Below are positions 35,439 to 44,501 of a stretch of 56,769 bases of DNA, piece by piece. Numbering within the stretch: position 1 is the first letter of the stretch; every line of letters starts with the position of its first letter. A program made the translations under genes and the position numbers. Location of the stretch: the NCBI GenBank assembly GCA_000431815.1, contig FR889231.1, forward strand, positions 32,575-89,343, in the 5' to 3' direction. The DNA comes from Butyrivibrio sp. CAG:318 (lineage in GTDB: Bacteria > Bacillota > Clostridia > Lachnospirales > Lachnospiraceae). Under the pieces are notes generated by a model. The model made no database searches and was not told where the DNA came from. It saw only the letters and a list, made by a program, of their open reading frames with translations.

Positions 35439-36944
35439 TCATACCATCCTATATCCGGATGCTTCACATATGTGTTCAGCCATAATGTACTCACTGCCAT
35501 CAATATCGGCAATTGTCCTGGCGACCTTGAGCAGCTTATGATATCCGCGTGCGCTCAGGTCACATGAATCATAAATACTGTTCATCAGATTTTCGGCTTC
35601 TCTGTCAAGTATACAGTACCTTGACACATCTGCAGCCGGAATCGCTGAATTCAGACTGTATTTTTCATCCGCAAAACGCTCTTTCTGAATATTAAAAACA
35701 CGCTCGACCGTGCTTCGCATGTATTCATTGGTATATAAGTCCTTACCGTCATACACCATGTCCTCGTATTTAATACGCGGCACCTGTACACATACATCAA
35801 TTCTGTCTAACAGTGGTCTGCTCAGTCTCCCAAAATATGCCCTTACCTGTGCAGGCGTACAGCTGCATCTGTTTCTGTCCGGATAGTATCCGCACTTACA
35901 GGGATTCATCGCCGCGACGAGCATAAAATCTGCCGGATATTCCACCTTGCCGTTCACACGGTCAATCAATATATGCCCGCTTTCCATCGGCTGACGCAGC
36001 ACTTCTACAGTTTTTGTGGAAAACAGGTTGAACTCATCCATAAAAAGCACACCATGGCACGCCAGACTTACCTCTCCGGGCATAAGACCGTTACCGCCGC
36101 CCGCCATGGCCTGAGGTGTTATGCAATGGTGAGGAGCACGGAAACAACGCTTATCCACAAAGGAAACGCCATCCTTAAGCATCCCTGCCACGCTGTAAAT
36201 TCCTGACAATTCCAGCTGCTGCTCATATGTCATCGGCGGCAGAATCGCCGGAATACGCTCTGCTGCCATTGTCTTGCCGGCTCCGGGCGGTCCTATCATA
36301 AGCATATTATGCATGGATGCAGCCGCAACCATAATCGCTCTTTTAAGACTTAGCTGACCATGAATATCGGCAAAGTCCATCCCATATTCCGTTGACTGTA
36401 ACGGCTTTGCATTTTCAAACGGAACTTCCGTGAAATCGCCTTTAATACATTCAATTACCTCATTAAGCGTAGATGCCGGAATAATCTTTGCGTCCTTAAC
36501 ATAGGATGCCTCCATGGCATTCTCCCTGGGAAGAACCACCATCTGTCTGCCGCCCTTGCACCAGTTTATCACCATTGGCAATACACCCCTTACGGGTCGT
36601 AATTCACCGTTAAGGCCCAATTCGCCGATAAACATTATATTCTCACACAGATTCTGTCTGATTATTCCGGCTGCCTGTAAAACAGCAACAGCAACAGCCA
36701 GATCATAATGTGTTCCCTCTTTTCTCAAATCTGCCGGTGATATATTGACGATCATTCTCGCCGGTACAATTCTGATGCCGGAATTCTTAATTGCCATTCT
36801 GACACGTTCCCTGGATTCACGGACAGCAACACCAAGATTACCGGTTATATCAAAACATGGAAAACCTGCCGAGATATCTGCTTCAACTTTCACACTGACA
36901 GCATCAATACCATTAATGACGGACGTATACGCATTTCCTAACAT
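35439..36944 (-). CDS. comM: Mg-chelatase-like AAA+ ATPase ComM (YifB)
   Basis: 501 residues from the ATG at 36944 (MLGNAYTSVINGIDAVSVKV), with AGGAGG eight bases upstream; an ORF extension of 37 residues has no such site. A Lon-like N-terminal domain, AAA+ core with Walker A MIGPPGAGKTMAAERIP and Walker B CHGVLFMDEFNLF, cysteine-bearing NPCKCGYYPDRNRCSC, and a C-terminal lid domain ending in ARGYHKLLKVARTIADIDGS. ComM is a hexameric helicase that extends D-loops during transformation; it is also widespread in non-competent bacteria. Confidence 0.97.
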   Translation of the reverse strand: MLGNAYTSVINGIDAVSVKVEADISAGFPCFDITGNLGVAVRESRERVRMAIKNSGIRIVPARMIVNISPADLRKEGTHYDLAVAVAVLQAAGIIRQNLCENIMFIGELGLNGELRPVRGVLPMVINWCKGGRQMVVLPRENAMEASYVKDAKIIPASTLNEVIECIKGDFTEVPFENAKPLQSTEYGMDFADIHGQLSLKRAIMVAAASMHNMLMIGPPGAGKTMAAERIPAILPPMTYEQQLELSGIYSVAGMLKDGVSFVDKRCFRAPHHCITPQAMAGGGNGLMPGEVSLACHGVLFMDEFNLFSTKTVEVLRQPMESGHILIDRVNGKVEYPADFMLVAAMNPCKCGYYPDRNRCSCTPAQVRAYFGRLSRPLLDRIDVCVQVPRIKYEDMVYDGKDLYTNEYMRSTVERVFNIQKERFADEKYSLNSAIPAADVSRYCILDREAENLMNSIYDSCDLSARGYHKLLKVARTIADIDGSEYIMAEHICEASGYRMV

Positions 36945-36963
36945 TATGCGCCTCCTGTTTAGA

Positions 36964-36978
36964 ATATTTCTGAAATTT
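36964..36978. promoter_or_regulatory. Candidate CodY box in the comM leader
   Basis: ATATTTCTGAAATTT on the plus strand, 12 of 15 matches to AATTTTCWGAAAATT and palindromic in its core. It lies downstream of the candidate comM promoter and upstream of the AGGAGG, where bound CodY could block elongation. In AT-rich DNA three mismatches can occur by chance, so this is suggestive only. Confidence 0.4.
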
Positions 36979-36998
36979 CGAAATTTGAAGATGTGATG

Positions 36999-37027
36999 AG
37001 AATAACATATAAATCCGGGTATTTCAA
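36999..37027 (-). promoter_or_regulatory. Candidate promoter of comM-dprA-topA
   Basis: On the minus strand TTGAAA (37022-37027), 17-base spacer, TATTCT (36999-37004) with an extended-minus-10 TG. It sits between the terminator of the upstream pilus operon and comM, giving a leader of about 50 bases. Confidence 0.5.
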
Positions 37028-37074
37028 CACAAAAATTGTGAACTTTTTTTAACAATATTTCATGTCATTTGGGC

Positions 37075-37116
37075 AAAAAAATAATCCGGACTGTCACTTT
37101 ATTAAACAGTCCGGAT
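37075..37116 (-). terminator. Terminator at the end of the pilus operon
   Basis: Perfect 11-base stem ATCCGGACTGT / ACAGTCCGGAT (37084-37094 and 37106-37116) with an 11-base loop, followed on the transcript by a U-rich run ending in seven U (plus strand 37075-37083). It begins seven bases after the stop of the 935-residue gene. This is the clearest intrinsic terminator of the window. Confidence 0.92.
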
Positions 37117-37122
37117 GTAATA

Positions 37123-39930
37123 CTAATCCAAATCTTTAATTGAACGATATACAAAATACAAATATGCCGTGTCCGTAAGTGTATACAGTTTCTTTTTACC
37201 CTGTACTTCATTCTTTACGGTAAATGTAAAGTTCAAAGTCTGATTCATAAAAGCTTCATATAATTCCGGCTGGTCCGCCTTATTGATCGTAAATGAATCA
37301 TTAAAGTCAGTATGCCCGTATATATCAGCTTTTTCGTAATTTCTGACCACCATGCTCTTATCCGTATATCTGCCGCCGTCAAGAACCTTATAATTGGCGG
37401 TAAGGCTTGCACTGACCATCTTGGCTTTTTCATCATATGCCTTATACCGTACAACTATGTTGTCATAATTAACACCGGTTTCATACATATATATAACAAA
37501 AGCATTTTCATTGGCCGACATCTGAACAGGAACATTTTCCGTAACCGATCCGATGGTAAAATCAGCATCTGTAAACATCGCATCCGGCTTCACTATGAAA
37601 TCGGTTTCATCTATACCAAGGAAATAATTATTGATGGTGATTGTAGTATAATTGTTTCCGTCAAAACGCTTCTCCACACCCGGAAGTCTGGCACCGGAAT
37701 CCGACCAGTTCTTATCCGTATAAGGTTTCAGCAAGTCAACTCCGTTACGATTGAGTAATCCGACAACTCCGTTATAAGGTATATATCTTCCGTCATTACA
37801 CCAGCTGGTAAGGAACAGATAGTAATCGCGCGGATTATTAAGAATCCATACACAGCCATCCTTACTAAGCCTGCTGTTAAAATCATCCTTTTGTTCAGCT
37901 GTTATATCTGAATAAAATCTTGTTGCCGGACCACTGGTCTTAGTTTCGTTGTTCACTTCAAAGAGGAACCATCTTATATCCTCCTCTGACGAGAAACGCA
38001 GTGTCCAGTTCACATTACCGTTATAAGCCGCCGTGGTAACACCGTTTTCATAGGTATAAGGTGTTCCGTCCTCCTTGGTTTCCGAAAAATATTTCTTGTA
38101 AAAATAATCCGGATCCCTGTAATATGTTTTAATATCCTTATCAAGTGCTGCCGTTCCGGCCTGATCTGTAGTCTTGCAAAGCAGATAATACAGCTTAGCC
38201 ATATTATTGCTTGCTGTCACACTTCCGCTGCCTGCAAACTGTGATATCTGATACATGCATAAAACTCTCTGGATTTCGGTATGTTCGGTTCCGTCATCAT
38301 CGTAATATACATGTTTGTAATTTATATTATGCTCGCCGAATATATATTCCATCAGCAATTTAACGGAATTCCAGCTAAGTTCATTACATACATATTCATC
38401 TCCGACTTTACTGTAAGAGCCATAGTATACTTTTTGGGAAATAAGTTCGGAAAAAGTATATTCCTTATATCCATCACCGGACTTATAGTAAACATTGGTT
38501 CTGAATAATTCATCTGCCATGGATGCGTCGCCGTACTTCATAAATTGTACCGCTTTGGACGCATCTGCCACCGGCTGGTTGAAAAATGCATTTCTGAATA
38601 TGTGTCCCTTAAGATCCGTTGCATATCCTGCGACATAAATTATATCTACAGGATCCGCTTCATTATATACATCTTCATATGTAAGCTGTCCTGCAACAAC
38701 TGTCTTAACTTCGACATTCCCTGCCGAAAAATACTTATATATATTCGTATTTTCATATCCCTCAAGCAGTCTGTCAAGATAGTAATTCTGAATTTCCGCT
38801 TTATAATCATATGCCGGCTTATTTAATTTGATATCGACATTAAACTGCTCCGTAGTGTTTTCCGCATACCAGCTTTCACCTGTTTTCCTGGTTCTTATTG
38901 AGAACATATATTTTACGGATATATTACCGTCAGCATACATTGTTGCCTTGGTTCTGTTAATACATGGACCATACCAGTCTTTATCTATGCCAAGGCTATA
39001 ATTATCCTCACTCAGTCCGAGTTCGTCATAAGAAGCCTGTGCCGCTTTCTGGATTATTGTCTTGATCTCAGCATCGGTTGAATCCTCGGTCACGTTCGTC
39101 TTAAGACTCTTTATTATCCCATTGCGCACATGATCCTGAATTGCCTTGACATCATAATTTGCAACTATCGTTCCGTTAACGGATATATTACAGCTTATAT
39201 CGCCGAGTGATATAAGCACATCTCCTGTCACACTTCCGTTGGTACTTCCGCTTGAAGAAGTAATGGAAAAAGGATTCTCGCTGCTCCATACAGCTTTAAC
39301 AGATGAATCATTTATCTCTTCGTTAAGAGCCTTAAGCAATGAAGCTGCTGTTGTTGAATTGGTATATTTATAAGCTGCAAAAAACGCACCGGCTGTCGTG
39401 ACAGCTTTCTCATATCTCTGTGAATCCGATATTCCCGTTGTTCTGGACGCTGTGATCGTAATAGGTTGGCCGTCATCTGTTACATTGTTTGCATTGCCGT
39501 TCTGGCTGTCTAAGAATCTTATATTATCATATTTGCCTGTTGGATCATATTGCAAATTAAATTTATTAAAAATCTCATCACCATATGCTTCAATGGTACT
39601 CTTCTGTTCCTCATCCGGAATAAGTATATCAAATACCGATGCCAGTTCATACGGAACTATTTCGAGTATTGTAAGCTTCTGTTTGTTTCTCATAATGCTG
39701 GTGAGAACATTTGCCTTGTCTTCTGCCTGAAGTGTTCTCTCACCGTTTACCCAGTCGATGTTTCCGTCATTATATTCGGCTACCATCGCTTTATCATAAT
39801 ATGATGTTCCGATTTCACTACCGTCACCGGCTTTGGTTCTCGTACTTCTTCCGATAAATACGGCCGAGCCCGCAATTGTCATTGCAGCAAGTGTTACCGC
39901 CACAATTCGTTTATACAGTTTTCTTCTCAT
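37123..39930 (-). CDS. Large secreted protein at the end of the pilus operon (possibly DUF5057-type)
   Basis: 935 residues with an N-terminal signal peptide (MRRKLYKRIVAVTLAAMTIA, cleavage probably within 35 residues). After it come a KLTILEIVPYELASVFDI segment, long Tyr/Asn/Asp-rich stretches, VDIIYVAGYATDLKGHIF near the middle, NPRDYYLFLTSW later, and a beta-rich Ig-like C-terminus. The LEIVPYE segment recalls Lachnospiraceae proteins labelled DUF5057, but that is memory rather than proof. No enzyme motif, LPxTG anchor or prepilin site is seen. It follows the pilW-like gene by 24 bases with AAGGAG and shares the operon terminator, so it is probably made with the pilus. Candidate surface or pilus-tip protein. 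Confidence 0.82.
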   Translation of the reverse strand: MRRKLYKRIVAVTLAAMTIAGSAVFIGRSTRTKAGDGSEIGTSYYDKAMVAEYNDGNIDWVNGERTLQAEDKANVLTSIMRNKQKLTILEIVPYELASVFDILIPDEEQKSTIEAYGDEIFNKFNLQYDPTGKYDNIRFLDSQNGNANNVTDDGQPITITASRTTGISDSQRYEKAVTTAGAFFAAYKYTNSTTAASLLKALNEEINDSSVKAVWSSENPFSITSSSGSTNGSVTGDVLISLGDISCNISVNGTIVANYDVKAIQDHVRNGIIKSLKTNVTEDSTDAEIKTIIQKAAQASYDELGLSEDNYSLGIDKDWYGPCINRTKATMYADGNISVKYMFSIRTRKTGESWYAENTTEQFNVDIKLNKPAYDYKAEIQNYYLDRLLEGYENTNIYKYFSAGNVEVKTVVAGQLTYEDVYNEADPVDIIYVAGYATDLKGHIFRNAFFNQPVADASKAVQFMKYGDASMADELFRTNVYYKSGDGYKEYTFSELISQKVYYGSYSKVGDEYVCNELSWNSVKLLMEYIFGEHNINYKHVYYDDDGTEHTEIQRVLCMYQISQFAGSGSVTASNNMAKLYYLLCKTTDQAGTAALDKDIKTYYRDPDYFYKKYFSETKEDGTPYTYENGVTTAAYNGNVNWTLRFSSEEDIRWFLFEVNNETKTSGPATRFYSDITAEQKDDFNSRLSKDGCVWILNNPRDYYLFLTSWCNDGRYIPYNGVVGLLNRNGVDLLKPYTDKNWSDSGARLPGVEKRFDGNNYTTITINNYFLGIDETDFIVKPDAMFTDADFTIGSVTENVPVQMSANENAFVIYMYETGVNYDNIVVRYKAYDEKAKMVSASLTANYKVLDGGRYTDKSMVVRNYEKADIYGHTDFNDSFTINKADQPELYEAFMNQTLNFTFTVKNEVQGKKKLYTLTDTAYLYFVYRSIKDLD

Positions 39931-39954
39931 AAATGCTCTCCTTTCAATACGAGA

Positions 39955-40599
39955 TTATTTTGAGCTTACATTGAGTTTCTTGCCCATATAGTCAAGTGCC
40001 GTTATTCTGTTACGAAGCGTAATTGTCTTTGAGTCCTGTTTTGATTCATTATCGTTTGACACTTTTATAGACACATTTAATACAATCGGCTGTTCATATA
40101 TTTTGTTGCCAAGTGCATCATATACAATATTGCCGTCATCATCAAGTTTAAGACAGCTGTCATCTATTTTTAATGAAAAATCACTTACATACTTCGACAT
40201 GCAATATCCGTCATATGCATCATCCATACTTGACGGTGCATCCGTATCCATAACATAAACCATACCGTTTACGTCGTCATGCGGTTTAACCCAGATTATG
40301 CATTTAGGCTTGACCTTGGACGTTCTGGAAAAATCTCCTGTCTTTATCACAAGCATACCAGATTGCTCACTCACATACAACTCCGTTGCTTCCATAAGAG
40401 CATCCGCCACTTTATTGGAGGTTTCCTGAAGTTCATTCTGTAAATCAATCGAATTACTTTGTTTCCTGTAAAATCGTGAACCGGATGTTACCAGTGACAT
40501 TATAAGAGTTGCTACTATGCTGGCTATCGCAAGGGCAACTAACACCTCAACAAGTGAAAGTCCTTTATTATTCAATTTACGTAATCGGATTTCTTTCAA
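39955..40599 (-). CDS. Minor pilin / pseudopilin, PilW-like
   Basis: 214 residues. Class III-type leader LRKLNNKG then LSLVEVLVALAIASIVATLI: prepilin cleavage after Gly with Glu at +5 and a 20-residue hydrophobic helix. The remainder is a mixed domain with Cys residues near the middle. Size and position after a FimU/GspH-like gene suggest a PilW/GspJ-type minor pilin involved in initiating the pilus, though that assignment is by analogy. It starts 17 bases after the preceding minor pilin gene. Confidence 0.88.
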   Translation of the reverse strand: MKEIRLRKLNNKGLSLVEVLVALAIASIVATLIMSLVTSGSRFYRKQSNSIDLQNELQETSNKVADALMEATELYVSEQSGMLVIKTGDFSRTSKVKPKCIIWVKPHDDVNGMVYVMDTDAPSSMDDAYDGYCMSKYVSDFSLKIDDSCLKLDDDGNIVYDALGNKIYEQPIVLNVSIKVSNDNESKQDSKTITLRNRITALDYMGKKLNVSSK

Positions 40600-40616
40600 C
40601 TGCGGTCCCTTCTTCT

Positions 40617-41156
40617 CTAATTCTCTTCAACCGTATGTTTACCGGTTGAATAATATAATTTAATCGTTGACGATTTCTTGTCTTTATAACGGCACATTAT
40701 GTAACATGTCTTTCCCGCATCAGTCTTTATTCCTGCCGGCGATACTTCTTCTATATCACCCGACAGATTTCTGAACGTCACGGTTACACTTGTATAATCA
40801 GTTCCTACCTTCGTTCCCGAAAGCTTTCCGTCTGTCTCGCTTACATATACATCGACACGGGATGGCAGTTCACTGCTGTCAAATACTTCATCATCATGTA
40901 TAATTTCGACAAGACCGTCACTGATCTTAACACTCCATTTGCCGGTTTTGGTCATTGAACGTTCCCTGCATTCGGAAATGGCGTCAGCTATAAACCCTGC
41001 TGTCTTTTTAACGTTTGACTTGCTCACGACAACATAACTTAAGCTTGCAATACCTACCATAATTCCCATTATGGCCACTACAACCAGCAATTCCACAAGT
41101 GAAAAACCTCTGTTGCCGATTGCTTTATTTAGTTTCTGCCTCTGTCTCTGCAACAT
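40617..41156 (-). CDS. Minor pilin / pseudopilin, FimU/GspH-like
   Basis: 179 residues from the ATG at 41156 (MLQRQRQKLNKAIGNRG), with GGAGAAAG upstream. Prepilin site NRG followed by FSLVELLVVVAIMGIMVGIA with Glu at +5. The SECRERSMTKTGKWSVKISD segment and the later strands fit the GspH/FimT fold. The gene overlaps the end of the 760-residue gene by 32 bases, indicating coupled translation. Confidence 0.88.
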   Translation of the reverse strand: MLQRQRQKLNKAIGNRGFSLVELLVVVAIMGIMVGIASLSYVVVSKSNVKKTAGFIADAISECRERSMTKTGKWSVKISDGLVEIIHDDEVFDSSELPSRVDVYVSETDGKLSGTKVGTDYTSVTVTFRNLSGDIEEVSPAGIKTDAGKTCYIMCRYKDKKSSTIKLYYSTGKHTVEEN

Positions 41157-43407
41157 AATTCTTTCTCCAGTTATCATAACTCAACAAATCTTCACTCTTG
41201 ATATCATCACCGCCAAGCGCATCTCCGTCAATTCCCTGATATGCGAAGAAAAACTGCTTAAGAAGCGGAATCGCCTTAATTGTACTCTCCGTTATTTCAC
41301 GGTCGGCTGTGATTGTAACATCACCCGATATTGTAATATTACCATCCGTAATGATAAGACCCGTAAAATCGCGGTCAACTATTATATCCCTGTCGTTGGC
41401 CAGAATAACACCCTGTGTTACTCCGATTGAAGAAATCTTCAACGCACTGGCGCCGCTTGGTACTACCACACCATAGCTTCCGCTTCCGGCTTTTGCTTCG
41501 GACTTATAGAATTCCAGATCCTTGTATTCATCCAAAGAGAACATTTCATCCCATTTTGATGTATCAATTACATAATCATATATGCTTCTGCTGCTGTCAA
41601 TGACATGTTCTTCGGATGCACCTTTCTCATATTTGCCGTCGACCTTGGTTGTCTTAAGCTCATTAATGCTTACAAGTGCACCGTCCGTTACATCAACTGC
41701 CCATTTGGAATCGTTATCATCCACATCATCGCTGCCTATATCATATAAGAACATCTTTAACAGTTTGTATCTGTTATACTTATCATCACAATTCTTTCTG
41801 AGTTCATCCGCTCCGAAAGCTCCACCGGATGCACTTATCGATGAACCGTTTACGCTGTAAAGATTACCGTTGGTCTTGATTGCATCGCCTCCGGGAATTG
41901 AAGCCGTTCCGAGTTTCTCAAGGCATCTTGAAACTATTGTATTCAACTCAGCCCAGCCGTCCCTGTCACTGTATGATGAGTCAAGAATTCTTCTTACATA
42001 TTGCACTCTTGACGCATTATCTTTGAAATTAAGATAAAAATATCTCGCTGTTCCTCCATCATCCTTACGTACAACAGGATTGGACTTGTTCAATAAATCT
42101 GCCGCAAAAAAAGTACTGTCATCACCTGCAAGCGCATCTGTATCGACCGCTCCGTCCTTATCCGCTGTCGGAACACAAGGATTGGTAATCTGCATATATC
42201 TCGTAGGTACAAGATATATCTCCTGCAGTTCCTTGAGTCCGAGACTGTCAGCTGTCATATATCCGTCTGAAACGTTAATATAAGCTCTGCCTGCCATAAC
42301 CATTTTTGCAAGAGCAGATATATCAACAGTATTCTTATCCCCGTTGATTACGATGGCACTGCTGTGTGCTGATGAATCACCGGCATTCTGGGACCATCCG
42401 AATCCATACAGGGCACCCGCAAGCATTACATTGGCATTATTGCCGGCAAGGTTTAAATCGTCCGCAAGATATATTGTGCTGGCGGCGTCACTGCTTACAT
42501 CGGCATCAGTCCTGACATTAAAGTTCACGCCCCATATTCTGGATGATGTGAGATTAAGTGTTCCATTGACCGTGGCATTCGCCGCACTGACCAGAACTGC
42601 TTCATTAAGTGAAAGAATGCTCTGGTTATTTACCGTCAGTCCCTTCATGGATGGCGTAACACTCTCATCGCCTGCAAAAACTCCTCCGGTTACAGATGCA
42701 TCTATTTTATTTGTGGATGTTCCGGCAGCAACGCCGTCCATTCCTATAAGGCAATAGTCAAGATAGGTATTCAGATGATTTCTGTTATCTACAAAATTAA
42801 AAGTGACATCCGGATATCCCATCACCATATCCACCGCTATATTGGAATAATATTCATCTTTCGTCGATACATATACAACAACCACATCATTTATGGTTAT
42901 CTTATCGCCTTCAAAATCAACATTTCCCACAGAATCCACATATGCGTATTTATCAGGACTTGAATCCTTAGTCCTGGTTATGAATGATTCCATGTATTTT
43001 ATTAAATTCGCTTTGGATGACAAGGCATCCGAAGTATCCATTCCGCCATTTACCGTATCCAGTTTTTTCTTAAGATTGGTAAGATACAGGATACGCATAT
43101 TACTGTTGGCAGTCGCATTGTCAACAGCCCTGTTATTATTGACAAGCTCGGTTACAGATGAAAGATATGCCGTCTCAAGCTGATTGTAACATTCCGTACT
43201 TATTCCCGAATATATCTCATCAAGAGCAGTCTGCGCACTGTAAAAAGTCTTCTTTGACTGATAGTTCATCACACGCATACTGTAATTAGTCATGGTGGAT
43301 GATATGATTACCGTGCCAAGTATTGCCACAAACGATACCGCAATTATGGCGATGACCAAAGACGAACCTTTGTTATTCCTGCCAAGTTTCTTTAAGAGTT
43401 TAATCAT
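41125..43407 (-). CDS. Large PilX-like minor pilin with beta-repeat domain
   Basis: 760 residues, far longer than ordinary minor pilins. The N-terminus (KLGRNNKG then SSLVIAIIAVSFVAILGTVI) has the prepilin glycine and hydrophobic helix but Ile, not Glu, at +5. An alpha-helical region with YSAQTALDEIYSGI resembles PilX N-terminal domains. From about residue 215 to 400 the sequence becomes Ala/Asn/Thr/Val-rich with short strands (SILSLNEAVLVSAANATVNG, then TLNLTSSRIWG), suggesting a beta-helix, and a mixed domain follows. Lack of Glu+5 and a big globular part recall GspK, which caps pseudopili. It overlaps the upstream gene by eight bases and the next by 32. Confidence 0.85.
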   Translation of the reverse strand: MIKLLKKLGRNNKGSSLVIAIIAVSFVAILGTVIISSTMTNYSMRVMNYQSKKTFYSAQTALDEIYSGISTECYNQLETAYLSSVTELVNNNRAVDNATANSNMRILYLTNLKKKLDTVNGGMDTSDALSSKANLIKYMESFITRTKDSSPDKYAYVDSVGNVDFEGDKITINDVVVVYVSTKDEYYSNIAVDMVMGYPDVTFNFVDNRNHLNTYLDYCLIGMDGVAAGTSTNKIDASVTGGVFAGDESVTPSMKGLTVNNQSILSLNEAVLVSAANATVNGTLNLTSSRIWGVNFNVRTDADVSSDAASTIYLADDLNLAGNNANVMLAGALYGFGWSQNAGDSSAHSSAIVINGDKNTVDISALAKMVMAGRAYINVSDGYMTADSLGLKELQEIYLVPTRYMQITNPCVPTADKDGAVDTDALAGDDSTFFAADLLNKSNPVVRKDDGGTARYFYLNFKDNASRVQYVRRILDSSYSDRDGWAELNTIVSRCLEKLGTASIPGGDAIKTNGNLYSVNGSSISASGGAFGADELRKNCDDKYNRYKLLKMFLYDIGSDDVDDNDSKWAVDVTDGALVSINELKTTKVDGKYEKGASEEHVIDSSRSIYDYVIDTSKWDEMFSLDEYKDLEFYKSEAKAGSGSYGVVVPSGASALKISSIGVTQGVILANDRDIIVDRDFTGLIITDGNITISGDVTITADREITESTIKAIPLLKQFFFAYQGIDGDALGGDDIKSEDLLSYDNWRKNYVAETEAETK

Positions 43408-44482
43408 AAAGCACTTCCTCTCTCACTGTTGACACCGTTGCGATTGTCTCGCCATCGGCAGAACCATATTTTACCGATATGGATACATCATAAAGTTTCA
43501 GTTTCTGTCCGCTTCCCGCTGTTACGGATGAACCTGTCGTATCTGTAATGTTAGATTCAACCGAAAGTGCTGACTCAGGGTTATTTATCTTAAAATTACT
43601 GATATCAGAAGTTACAAGCCCTCCGACTGCCGGCCCGTCTATTGTAATCGAGGACGGATTAAGCCACACATCACCATCTGTCCCGGAAACAGTCTGTTGT
43701 ATTATATACACATTAGTCTTACGCTTATCAAGTGCTGACTGATTGTAATGCAATTTGATTTTATCCGACATGGATATTTTGTCGTATGGTTCATAAGCCA
43801 CAAAGAGGCTCGGAAATTCACTCTTGTCCTCTTCTATCGTTCCTGTTGCCAGAACCATTTCATCCGTAATGTATTTCTCGGCTCCGTATGTATATGTTAC
43901 CGTAACATAATAATTATATGAATCGCCATCAATATCAACATACAAATCGCACGTTTTCTTTATTCCGGAGCCGTCAGCAGCTTCATATCCTTTAAGTCTT
44001 GTCTGGGCTTCCTTATCATATTTGTATATCTGGAACATACATGATATTGAATTGTTTCCGTAAAAATCTTTAAGTGCAGGTACATTATAAGAATCCTTGC
44101 GTCCGGTCATAGTAACGTCAATATAGAATTTCTCACCGCCTGCGCCTTCAAAATATCCGGATGATGCGGATTTTCTCCAATCGCGTACATTGTGATATGT
44201 GATAACATTATTTCCATCCGGATCCTTAATTTCCGAATAATCATCATCATCTACAAGTTTCTTGAGTGCCGATAACGGATTTGCGGAAAAATACTCTGCA
44301 ACGCTCTGTGCAGCATCTGTTGCATTCTGGATTCTCTTGGCTTTCTTATTGACATTTGCTGATACAACAAATGACTTTATAAGAGGGGTGCACAAAAGTG
44401 CAACGATTAAAATCGTCACAAGCACTTCTACAAGCGAGAAGCCTTTATTATGCTGTTTTCTTTTTCTGCATATCCTTTTCAT
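43400..44482 (-). CDS. Minor pilin / pseudopilin, PilV-like
   Basis: 360 residues from the ATG at 44482 (MKRICRKRKQHNKG), eight bases after GGAGAG; a GTG three codons earlier is too close to that site. Prepilin site HNKG followed by FSLVEVLVTILIVALLCTPL, Glu at +5. The large C-terminal part is beta-rich and Asp/Ser/Thr-rich without Cys pairs of note. First of four consecutive minor pilin-like genes; the PilV name is by order only. Overlaps the next gene by eight bases. Confidence 0.86.
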   Translation of the reverse strand: MKRICRKRKQHNKGFSLVEVLVTILIVALLCTPLIKSFVVSANVNKKAKRIQNATDAAQSVAEYFSANPLSALKKLVDDDDYSEIKDPDGNNVITYHNVRDWRKSASSGYFEGAGGEKFYIDVTMTGRKDSYNVPALKDFYGNNSISCMFQIYKYDKEAQTRLKGYEAADGSGIKKTCDLYVDIDGDSYNYYVTVTYTYGAEKYITDEMVLATGTIEEDKSEFPSLFVAYEPYDKISMSDKIKLHYNQSALDKRKTNVYIIQQTVSGTDGDVWLNPSSITIDGPAVGGLVTSDISNFKINNPESALSVESNITDTTGSSVTAGSGQKLKLYDVSISVKYGSADGETIATVSTVREEVLYD

Positions 44483-44501
44483 ATACGACACTCTCCATTA
44501 C

